From NCBI RefSeq assembly GCF_004362805.1, contig NZ_SNYF01000005.1:62001-126000 (forward strand): 64,000 nucleotides of DNA, read 5' to 3'. The position numbers and the translations under genes are program-made. The DNA comes from Algoriphagus boseongensis. GTDB lineage: Bacteria; Bacteroidota; Bacteroidia; Cytophagales; Cyclobacteriaceae. Under the pieces are notes generated by a model. The model was not told where the DNA came from and did no database searches. It worked only from the letters and a program-made list of their open reading frames with translations. Shown piece by piece: positions 1 to 7,194 of the stretch; position 1 is the stretch's first letter; each line of letters begins with the position of its first letter.

Positions 1-475
1 TATCTCCTGTGCCGGGCTCAAAGCTTACTTCAAAAGCTTCATAACTAACTCCATTCAATAGTTTCGGATCTGTTTTTTTCACAATCACTCCCGGGTCGGT
101 AAAAATGTAAGGGATGCTGTAAAAGTAGAAATACAGATTATGGTAAAAGCGAACGGATTGACCCTGAAATGCCTGTCTGTTTGGGCTAATCCATACATTT
201 TGTCCATCGTTCCCGATCTGCCAAGTGTCCCCATCAATTCTCACTTTTCTTCCGACCAAATCTATGTAATGATTTTCCCAAGCAAGGTTGGTTTCGTGCA
301 CCATATTGAAGGAAAAGGATTTGGCATCAATCCATTGTTTCCAGTCCCCATGAGCATCCAAAAGCTTTTTGAACTCTTCAGGCTGTTCTAATCTAGGATT
401 AGGGGTTGATGGCTCCTGCTTGCAGGAAAAGGCAAAAATTAAAAGAATTGCTAAAAGGCTTTGGGTGAATTTCAT
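1..475 (-). CDS. Putative lipoprotein, DUF6503-like, truncated by window edge
   Basis: The reading frame is open from an ATG at 473-475 to the left edge, so the C-terminus is missing. The product begins MKFTQSLLAI and carries a lipobox ending FAFSC near residue 18, so it should be exported and lipidated. About 158 residues are visible, rich in aromatic residues (for example a FYHNLYFYFYSIP stretch). This pattern resembles the Bacteroidota DUF6503 family; that match is from memory and not certain. No enzymatic role can be assigned. It is transcribed away from the PepSY gene at 663, and the two share a 187-bp divergent spacer. Confidence 0.75.
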   Translation of the reverse strand, partial: MKFTQSLLAILLIFAFSCKQEPSTPNPRLEQPEEFKKLLDAHGDWKQWIDAKSFSFNMVHETNLAWENHYIDLVGRKVRIDGDTWQIGNDGQNVWISPNRQAFQGQSVRFYHNLYFYFYSIPYIFTDPGVIVKKTDPKLLNGVSYEAFEVSFEPGTGD

Positions 476-580
476 GGATTTCTGTTTGAATCAGCAAGGT
501 AAATAAACCCAAAATTTTTCCTAGAAAAAGTCCTTTCAAAAATTAGAGATCCAGAAGCATTAAGATTTTTATAAATTTTC

Positions 581-622
581 TTTAGACTAATTCTAAATAA
601 TAAGAATCCTTTTTTACTTTTG
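581..622 (+). promoter_or_regulatory. Promoter with Fur-like palindrome
   Basis: TACTTTTG at 615-622 matches the Bacteroidota minus-7 consensus TAnnTTTG. Just upstream is a perfect inverted repeat, TTTAGA (581-586), 5-nt spacer, TCTAAA (592-597), which overlaps the expected minus-33 region. The AT-rich palindrome resembles Fur-type iron boxes, and the gene it serves is a PepSY protein of a kind linked to iron uptake. Iron control is inference. Confidence 0.55.
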
Positions 623-662
623 TCCAGTCGTTAAGTCTAAGTCCTAGCAAACCAAACCTATT

Positions 663-1886
663 ATGTGGAAACCGATCCGAAAATTTTTAAATGACATTCA
701 CCTATACGCTGGATTGATCAGTGGATTGATTGTGATTGCAGTTTGTCTTAGCGGGACGATTTATGTCTACAATACAGAAATCCGTGAATTTGCAGATTCG
801 GAAAGGTATTTCGTCCAAAAGGGAGGAAACCGCTTATCCTTGGATAAGCTAAAAAGTGAAGTTGAGCAGCAACTTGGAGCCGAGGTGGTAGGAGTGAACG
901 TCTATGAATCAGATGATCGATCAGTTCAATTCAGTGTCAAATTGGAAGGTGAGGAGAGACCTGTTACCTATTTTGTAAATCCCTATTCTGCAGCGATTTT
1001 AGCTGATTCCAAAGAAAGGACTGCATCAGAAGAATTCATGGGATACATGTTTTCCCTACATCGTTGGTTGCTTTTAGATCGGGTAGAGGAACCGATTTTA
1101 GAAAGCATGGGAAATCGTGATTTGGGAAGATTTATCAATGGAATTGCTACGCTTTTGTTTCTCTTGGGAGTGATTACAGGAATAGTAATTTGGTTTCCTC
1201 AAAAAGTGAAGAATTGGAAGCAAGGATTAAAAATCAAGTGGTCTGGAAATTGGAAAAGAGTAAACCATGACCTTCACAATACCATGGCTTTTTATTCCCT
1301 TTTGACTTTGTTTTTGATGGCGGTGACCGGTCCGTTTTGGTCCTACCAATGGTATAGAGAAGGTTGGCAAAAGACCTGGGATATTTACCAAGCTCCCAGC
1401 AATCCTGCCCCCCAGAGTAAGTCTGAAGAAATTTCCACTGCTGAGATTGTAGAAGAAGAAACAGTTCTTCCACTGATTTCATTGGACGAGGTTTTGCAGG
1501 TGAGCAATCAAAATTTGGATTACGCTGGCTTCGTTCGAATCTCCCTTCCTTCAGATGGAAAAGGAGAAGTTTCCATCAGTAAATCCAGAACAGGTTTTTT
1601 TGCTAAATCCGGATCAGATCAATTGACGCTTGATCCCAATAGCCTTGCAGTAAAGGAGACTAAATTATTTTCAGATCTTCCTGTTAGACAACAGATTGGG
1701 AGATCAGTGAAGGCTTTGCATACTGGCGAAATATTCGGTCAGTTTACCAAATTCCTCTGGTTCCTCGGCTGTCTAATTGCCACCTCGCTTCCAATCACGG
1801 GTACCCTGATTTGGTGGAATAAGAGAGGTAAGAAAAAATCATCCCAAAGAAAGAAGGCTCAATCTTCTGCTATGGAAGTAGCCTAA
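663..1886 (+). CDS. PepSY-associated transmembrane protein (iron/siderophore reductase-like)
   Basis: This 407-residue inner membrane protein has the PepSY_TM layout. A first helix follows the motif DIHLYAGL (about 10-35), a periplasmic PepSY-like region follows, and further helices lie at about 152-175, 205-232 and 355-385. Histidines at the membrane boundaries (H13, the NHDLHN cluster near 205, H351 region) are typical of heme-binding members. Family members (PiuB, FoxB, FsrB-like) sit beside TonB siderophore receptors and are thought to reduce ferric siderophores. No TonB receptor lies next to it here. The Fur-like palindrome upstream supports iron regulation. The family call is firm; the substrate is not known. 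Confidence 0.85.
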   Translation: MWKPIRKFLNDIHLYAGLISGLIVIAVCLSGTIYVYNTEIREFADSERYFVQKGGNRLSLDKLKSEVEQQLGAEVVGVNVYESDDRSVQFSVKLEGEERPVTYFVNPYSAAILADSKERTASEEFMGYMFSLHRWLLLDRVEEPILESMGNRDLGRFINGIATLLFLLGVITGIVIWFPQKVKNWKQGLKIKWSGNWKRVNHDLHNTMAFYSLLTLFLMAVTGPFWSYQWYREGWQKTWDIYQAPSNPAPQSKSEEISTAEIVEEETVLPLISLDEVLQVSNQNLDYAGFVRISLPSDGKGEVSISKSRTGFFAKSGSDQLTLDPNSLAVKETKLFSDLPVRQQIGRSVKALHTGEIFGQFTKFLWFLGCLIATSLPITGTLIWWNKRGKKKSSQRKKAQSSAMEVA

Positions 1887-1930
1887 TTTCTAGGAGCGAT
1901 TCCCCTGATTTAAGAATAAATTTCATTTCA

Positions 1931-1979
1931 AAAGGAGAAACTGATTCCCATATCTTTGGGAATTAAGATTCTCTTTTTT
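1931..1979 (+). terminator. Rho-independent terminator after the PepSY gene
   Basis: A stem ATTCCCA (1944-1950) and TGGGAAT (1957-1963) is nested in a weaker outer pairing of GGAGAA with TTCTC. It ends in a T run at 1974-1979. Confidence 0.6.
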
Positions 1980-1985
1980 GTTGAT

Positions 1986-2052
1986 TTACGGGAATTTTAA
2001 GAATATTTTAAGGCTAATAATTATTTGAATCTGATCTAAAAGGTCAATTTTG
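1986..2052 (+). promoter_or_regulatory. Promoter of the GT2-ArnT-RR-HK operon with response-regulator boxes
   Basis: Three boxes start exactly 11 bp apart: TTACG (1986), TTAAG (1997) and TTAAG (2008). A TTTG at 2024-2027 and CAATTTTG at 2045-2052 look like minus-33 and minus-7 elements. Direct repeats at 11-bp spacing are the usual target of OmpR/PhoB-type regulators, and the operon encodes one. Matching TTAAG boxes occur upstream of the RND pump at 7119. Autoregulation is inference. Confidence 0.6.
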
Positions 2053-2070
2053 TTTTCAAATTTTCAATCT

Positions 2071-2811
2071 ATGGAATCACTTTGTATTATCGTTCCGATC
2101 TTCAATGAGGAAGAAGCGATTCCAGAGTTTCCCCAGGCATTTTCATCCTATTTTCAATCCAGTGCCTTAAATCCAACAGTATTATTGGTAAATGACGGAT
2201 CAAAAGATTCGAGTTTGCAGAGAATTAAAGAGCTCTGTGCTTCGAACGATCGTTTCCAATACATTTCTCTAGAAAAGAATTCAGGCCTGAGTGCAGCTAT
2301 TAAGGCTGGATTCGATGTAGCCACTTCCAGCTATGTGGGCTATATCGACGCAGATTTGCAAACAGTTCCGAATGACTTCTTAAAGTTGGAGCCCTTTCTC
2401 AATGAGTTTGACTTGGTTTTAGGAGATAGGTCGGCTAGCAGAAAGGATTCTTTTGTGAAAAATCTTTCTTCAAGGATAGCCAACAATTTCAGGGATTTTA
2501 TGCTCAATGATGGAGTAAATGATTCCGGTTGTCCTCTTAAAATTCTCAAAAGAGATCTTGCGGTTTCCCTGCCTTTCTTCAAGGGAATGCACCGATTCAT
2601 TCCAGCCTTAGTACTGATTTATGGAGGAAAAGTAAAGCAGGTTCCAGTTTCGCATTTTCCAAGAATGACCGGTAAAAGCAAGTTCAATTTATGGAATAGA
2701 CTTTTGTCTCCTTTGCAAGATACCTTTGCGGTCTGGTGGATGTCCAAAAGGAAAATATCCTATAAGGTTGCCGAGTCAAATCTACCTACAGACGCCAAGG
2801 TTAAGCAATGA
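2071..2811 (+). CDS. Glycosyltransferase family 2 (dolichol-/undecaprenyl-phosphate sugar transferase-like)
   Basis: The product is 246 residues with a GT-A fold. It has IIVPIFNEEEAI at the N-terminus, a NDGSKD nucleotide-binding segment and the metal-binding YIDADLQ motif. It resembles DPM1/ArnC-type enzymes that move a sugar onto a polyprenyl phosphate carrier. I chose the ATG at 2071; an upstream in-frame TTG at 2050 falls inside the promoter. The gene overlaps the next by 4 nt (ATGA), so the two are translationally coupled. The ArnC-like plus ArnT-like pairing suggests that the enzyme loads the lipid-linked sugar used by the downstream fusion protein to modify lipid A or another envelope glycan. 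The exact sugar is not deducible. Confidence 0.85.
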   Translation: MESLCIIVPIFNEEEAIPEFPQAFSSYFQSSALNPTVLLVNDGSKDSSLQRIKELCASNDRFQYISLEKNSGLSAAIKAGFDVATSSYVGYIDADLQTVPNDFLKLEPFLNEFDLVLGDRSASRKDSFVKNLSSRIANNFRDFMLNDGVNDSGCPLKILKRDLAVSLPFFKGMHRFIPALVLIYGGKVKQVPVSHFPRMTGKSKFNLWNRLLSPLQDTFAVWWMSKRKISYKVAESNLPTDAKVKQ

Positions 2812-5069
2812 AAGGTTCAATTCTATTGGGTTTAGGCTTTCTCGCTCAGGGTTTGTTTTCCGCCAGATTCCTGATCCAATTAGTCAAATCCGAGAAAAAG
2901 GGAGAGGTACTTTCACCTTCTATTTTTTGGCAATTGAGTTTGGTTGCCTCTGCTTTATTGATGATTTATGGCGCTTTTAGGCATGATTTAGCCATATTCG
3001 GAGGTCAGATATTAGGTTATTTTGTCTATATCCGAAACCTTCAGATCCAAGGTGAATGGAAGAAATTCCCTAAACTTCTTCAGGCTTTTTTCTTTAGCCT
3101 GCCAGTTCTCTTTACCCTTTATTTCATTTTCTTTTGGAATTCAGAATTTTTACTCCTTCTCAATAATCCGGATATCAGCTATTTTCTGCTGACTTGGGGA
3201 AGTTTGGGACAGTTGGTTTTTACTTCCCGATTCCTGATCCAATGGTATTATTCTGAGAAAAGTGGAAAGTCCTATTTCCCTCCAAGCTTTTGGTACATCA
3301 GTATTTTCGGGGCTTTGCTGATCACCAGTTATGCGATAATTAGAAAAGATGCTGTCCTATTCATCGGGCAGGCATTTGGCTTGATTGTCTACCTGAGAAA
3401 TATCATGATCCACTTCGGGTATCAGAATAGAAGTAAGGTCAACTTTTTGGAAAAGATCATCCAGTACAGAATGGGGCTGTTTTTAGGAGTCACTTCTTTC
3501 TTTTTGTTTTTCAACCTGAACGTTTGGTCTGTAACAGAAACCAGCGAGGCGAGGTATTCCCAGATCAGTAAGGAAATGGTGCAAACTGGGGAATGGCTGC
3601 ATCCTCAATTGATGGGAATTTATCATTACCATAAGCCTCCGATGACTTATTGGATCACTGCAGTTTCCTATCAGCTTTTTGGGATCAATTCGTTTGCGGC
3701 CAGATTTTTCCTTCAAATAGCAGTTCTCCTTCAGATTTTGCTCATTTATCAACTGGGGAAAATGGTTTTTGAAGATAAAAGTAAAGCCTTCAAATCGGCC
3801 CTGCTTTATGCTTCTTTCCCGGTGGTAATTATTGGTTCAAGGGCTCTGACCACTGATACCTATTTGGCCACTTTCTTATTGGCGGCGATTTATTTCTGGT
3901 TTAGGTATAGTAAAACTGGGAGAAAGTCAGATAATCTGCTCTTCTACCTTTTCCTAGGCCTAGGATTTCTAACCAAAGGACCGGTGATTTTACTCGTTCC
4001 TGTTTCCCTTTGGGCTTATCGGGTTTTTACTACCAGAAAATTCCAAGTCGATTCTAATACCCTTTTCGGAATTCTAGTTTTCTTGGTTATAGGACTTTCG
4101 TGGTTCCTGATGTTATTCCGAGAGGATTCTAGGTTTTTTGACTACTTCGTCTTGAGGCAAACCGTGGAGCGCTTTTCCAGTGATGTTTTCCACAGAACCA
4201 AGCCTTTTTGGTATTACATTCCAATTCTCTTGCTTGCAGCTTTTCCTTGGTTTTTGATTTTGTTGTATAAGACAAAGTCGATTTTTTCAGGGAAAATCCC
4301 TATCGCTGCCAAGTTTTGGGTTTGGGTATTTGTCCCTCTTTTGATCTTTTCCCTAAGTCATTCTAAACTGATCCTTTACATTCTTCCCTTGTTTGGCGGT
4401 TTAGCCATTGCCTCTATCGCAATTTGGGATAAAATGAATAAACGTGTTCAGAAGAAATGGGGAATAGCTCAGACCATTTTTCAGGTGATTGTGATTCTTA
4501 CGCTATTCCTTTCGCCGTATTTCGTGGAAGGTCTCTATCTGAATTTGAAATTTTATTTTCTAGGAGTAATTCTATTGTGTTTGCTTTTGGGAATGTACCT
4601 GTCTGGGATAAAAAATTCAGATCGAGTTTTGATCAGTACATGGATTTTTACCATGATGCTTACCGGTATGTCGACTTATGTCTTCAGCAATAATTCCAAA
4701 TTGGTCAATGACACAAAAAAAGTCACAGCTTGGATTGAAGAGCATACTGATGATTCGACGAGGATTGTGATTTTTGACAAAATCCTACCTTCTGTTCCTT
4801 TTGAAACAGAAAGATCGGTAATTTCAATCTACTACGGTGATGAGAGTTTGAATAGAGAAACTCAATTTCAAAGAGACGATTCCTGGAAGAATTCATTGAT
4901 CGATCTGAAAAATCAGCCTGAATGGATTACTCAAAAATCAAATCAGGAGGGACTTTGGATAGCCAAAGCAACTAAGACATTGCCCGCGCTTCCGGATTCT
5001 TTAGACTGGAAAGTCTTGGAAGAAGTTGATGGGTGGAAGATTATGGAAATAGCCCGAAAAGAGCCATGA
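2808..5069 (+). CDS. Fusion of two lipid-A-biosynthesis N-terminal domains with an ArnT-like GT39 transferase
   Basis: The protein is 753 residues. Residues about 4-80 and 113-200 are two copies of the LAB_N small-membrane-protein domain: each has the pattern GQ-FSARFLIQ...SEK followed by an FGGQ/IGQ-Y-RN signature. From about residue 220 it is a multi-helix PMT/ArnT-type glycosyltransferase with an acidic loop ETSEARY near residue 243, where these enzymes keep their catalytic Asp/Glu. Members move a sugar from a polyprenyl-phosphate donor to a lipid or protein acceptor in the periplasm. The gene overlaps its neighbours by 4 nt on both sides. Fusion of LAB_N repeats to the transferase suggests lipid-A targeting. 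The acceptor is inference. Confidence 0.85.
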   Translation: MKGSILLGLGFLAQGLFSARFLIQLVKSEKKGEVLSPSIFWQLSLVASALLMIYGAFRHDLAIFGGQILGYFVYIRNLQIQGEWKKFPKLLQAFFFSLPVLFTLYFIFFWNSEFLLLLNNPDISYFLLTWGSLGQLVFTSRFLIQWYYSEKSGKSYFPPSFWYISIFGALLITSYAIIRKDAVLFIGQAFGLIVYLRNIMIHFGYQNRSKVNFLEKIIQYRMGLFLGVTSFFLFFNLNVWSVTETSEARYSQISKEMVQTGEWLHPQLMGIYHYHKPPMTYWITAVSYQLFGINSFAARFFLQIAVLLQILLIYQLGKMVFEDKSKAFKSALLYASFPVVIIGSRALTTDTYLATFLLAAIYFWFRYSKTGRKSDNLLFYLFLGLGFLTKGPVILLVPVSLWAYRVFTTRKFQVDSNTLFGILVFLVIGLSWFLMLFREDSRFFDYFVLRQTVERFSSDVFHRTKPFWYYIPILLLAAFPWFLILLYKTKSIFSGKIPIAAKFWVWVFVPLLIFSLSHSKLILYILPLFGGLAIASIAIWDKMNKRVQKKWGIAQTIFQVIVILTLFLSPYFVEGLYLNLKFYFLGVILLCLLLGMYLSGIKNSDRVLISTWIFTMMLTGMSTYVFSNNSKLVNDTKKVTAWIEEHTDDSTRIVIFDKILPSVPFETERSVISIYYGDESLNRETQFQRDDSWKNSLIDLKNQPEWITQKSNQEGLWIAKATKTLPALPDSLDWKVLEEVDGWKIMEIARKEP

Positions 5070-5731
5070 AAATCCTTGTTGTAGAAGACGAACCCGGAAT
5101 TTCCAATTTCCTAAAGCAGGGATTGGAAGAGGAAGCATTTGTCGTGGACGTGGCAGATAATGGAAAAACCGGATTAGACCTTGCCCTTACAGGAAATTAC
5201 GACTTGCTGCTTTTGGACTGGATGGTGCCGGGGATCAGCGGCATTGAATTGACACGTCAGTTTAGAAAAGAATATCCACAGACCCCCATCATTTTCCTGA
5301 CCGCCAAGGACACTTTGGATGAAACGGTGTTTGGATTGCAGACTGGTGCGAATGATTACATCAAAAAGCCATTTCATTTCGAAGAGCTTTTGGCTAGAAT
5401 CCAAGTCCAGCTAAGGTTGAAGACCAATTCTGAGCAAAAATTAACCATAGGCGATGTGGTGATGTATCCTGAAAAGTTTCAGGTTTTTAAAGGGGAAAAG
5501 GAGATTCAATTGACCCAGAAGGAATTTGCTCTTTTGGAATTTTTGATCAGGCATAAAAATCAAGTTTGCAGAAGAACCAGAATCATTGAAAGCGTTTGGG
5601 ATATCCACTTCGAGTACAATACCGGTGTGATCGATGTTTTCATCAATTCCCTTCGGAAAAAACTGGAATTGCAAAAAGACGAGGATTTCATCCACACGAT
5701 TCGTGGGGTCGGTTACATGGCTAAAGAATGA
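5066..5731 (+). CDS. OmpR/PhoB-family response regulator
   Basis: The product is 221 residues. The receiver domain (1-118) has the acidic pocket E7/D8, phospho-acceptor D51 in LLLLDWMVP and K101 in YIKKPF. It is followed by a winged-helix DNA-binding domain ending in VGYMAKE. The ATG at 5066 overlaps the stop of the preceding gene. A start further upstream (5033) would add a non-conserved leader, so I reject it. The gene overlaps the kinase gene by 4 nt. Phased TTAAG boxes lie before this operon and before the RND pump, which are likely targets. It resembles CusR/CopR-type metal regulators in context, but the signal is unknown. Confidence 0.92.
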   Translation: MKILVVEDEPGISNFLKQGLEEEAFVVDVADNGKTGLDLALTGNYDLLLLDWMVPGISGIELTRQFRKEYPQTPIIFLTAKDTLDETVFGLQTGANDYIKKPFHFEELLARIQVQLRLKTNSEQKLTIGDVVMYPEKFQVFKGEKEIQLTQKEFALLEFLIRHKNQVCRRTRIIESVWDIHFEYNTGVIDVFINSLRKKLELQKDEDFIHTIRGVGYMAKE

Positions 5732-7113
5732 ATCAGCAATCTTTTAAAATCCGCATGGCCCGCAGACTTACGGCGGTGACAGCATTTTTGGTGCTGATTG
5801 TCTTTGCTTTGATTTATTGGGTTGTGGAATTGACCGTAGTCAACAGAATAGATCAGGAAATCCAGCTAGAACTGGATAAGCACAAGGGGCAGATTTTTTT
5901 GGTGGATGGGCAGATCAAGTTTTTGCATAAAGGGGAGTGGCAGGAAGAAGAGCATAGACAAATTCAGCTCAAACCCATTTTCATTGAGATCGTGGATATG
6001 GAAGGGAATTCCATGGATCGATCTCCCAATCTGAGGGAAAATCATTTAAGCTTTTTCCCAGATCGGGCTAACTCCGGAAAAGCATGGACGGTCAAACTTG
6101 GAGCGGAAGAAGTAAGGCAGATGCAGATTCTTCTAACCAATGCTGGACAAAATGAAGGATATCTGCTCATCGCCCAATCCTTTGAGGATGCTAGACATAT
6201 CCTGACCAACCTGAGAAATATCCTTCTCCTGCTTTACCCGGGGATATTAATTTCCCTGTTCTTGACCATGAGATATTTGGCTGGAAAAAGCATTCAGCCA
6301 ATTCAGCAGATAATCGACCAAACCAATCAGATTTCCCAAACCAACCTCAACCAGCGAGTTTCTACCCAAGAGACCAATGAGGAAATATCTGCCCTGACCC
6401 AGTCCATCAATCAGCTTCTTCAAAGACTCGAAAAGGCTATGGTTCGGGAGAAGCAATTTACTTCCGATGCCTCTCATGAGCTCAGAACTCCCTTGTCTGT
6501 CCTTAGAGGGACTTTGGAAGTATTGATTCGCAAGCCGAGAACCCAAGAGGAATACGTCCAGAAAATCCAAACTGCCTTGGGAAGCATTGATAAAATGTCG
6601 GAGCTGACAAATCAGTTGTTGACTTTGGCTAGGGTGGAAAATGGTCCAAACATCATTAAAGAGGAGATCGAATTGATCACCTTTTTGGAAGAAATTGCTG
6701 ACGAAAAATCCCAGGAATCAGGAAGAAAAGTTCGGTTTGAGACTGAATCAGGTACCCCCATTTACCTGATGAGCAGTGAAAAGTCCTTGCGGATTATTCT
6801 CTCTAATTTATTGGATAATGCCATCAAATATTCAGGACCGGATCAGGATGTGATTTTGAGAACTGGCAGGGAAGGAAATCGGGCTTTTATTGCGGTTAAA
6901 GACCAAGGCCTTGGTATTTCAGAAGAGTCGAAAGGAAGTGTTTTTGATCCATTTTTTAGAGAACAACAAGTCGGAGGAGAGCCGATTCAGGGGATGGGCT
7001 TGGGCTTGGCAATTGTCCAAAAACTGGCCGAAGAAGCCCAAATTCAAATCGAATTAGAAAGCGAAAAAGGCAAGGGAACTCAGTTTACCCTCTGGCTTCA
7101 AATTGCCGATTAA
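5728..7113 (+). CDS. Membrane sensor histidine kinase, partner of the upstream regulator
   Basis: The product is 461 residues. Helices at about 11-33 and 165-187 enclose a periplasmic sensor of roughly 130 residues, followed by a HAMP linker. The dimerisation and phospho-acceptor segment is SDASHELRTPLS with H250. ATP-binding motifs are NLLDNAIKYS (N box), DQGLGIS (G1) and GMGLGLAIV (G2). It overlaps the regulator gene by 4 nt. Its position between envelope-modification genes and a metal-efflux pump suggests that it senses metal or envelope stress; this is inference from context. Confidence 0.92.
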   Translation: MNQQSFKIRMARRLTAVTAFLVLIVFALIYWVVELTVVNRIDQEIQLELDKHKGQIFLVDGQIKFLHKGEWQEEEHRQIQLKPIFIEIVDMEGNSMDRSPNLRENHLSFFPDRANSGKAWTVKLGAEEVRQMQILLTNAGQNEGYLLIAQSFEDARHILTNLRNILLLLYPGILISLFLTMRYLAGKSIQPIQQIIDQTNQISQTNLNQRVSTQETNEEISALTQSINQLLQRLEKAMVREKQFTSDASHELRTPLSVLRGTLEVLIRKPRTQEEYVQKIQTALGSIDKMSELTNQLLTLARVENGPNIIKEEIELITFLEEIADEKSQESGRKVRFETESGTPIYLMSSEKSLRIILSNLLDNAIKYSGPDQDVILRTGREGNRAFIAVKDQGLGISEESKGSVFDPFFREQQVGGEPIQGMGLGLAIVQKLAEEAQIQIELESEKGKGTQFTLWLQIAD

Positions 7114-7118
7114 AGATT

Positions 7119-7174
7119 TTAAGCAAATCTTAAGAATTGGTTAAGCCTCGTCTAAGTCTGGCAGTTCAATTTTG
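7119..7174 (+). promoter_or_regulatory. Four 11-bp-phased TTAAG boxes and promoter of the RND operon
   Basis: TTAAG starts at 7119, 7130 and 7141, and CTAAG at 7152, each exactly 11 bp from the last. CAATTTTG at 7167-7174 resembles the minus-7 box and lies 21 bp before the ATG. The boxes at 7119/7130 stand at the same distance from the minus-7 box as those at 1997/2008 do in the upstream operon. This is a strong candidate binding site for the adjacent response regulator. Confidence 0.7.
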
Positions 7175-7194
7175 AGGAAATCTTCCTTTTCCTC

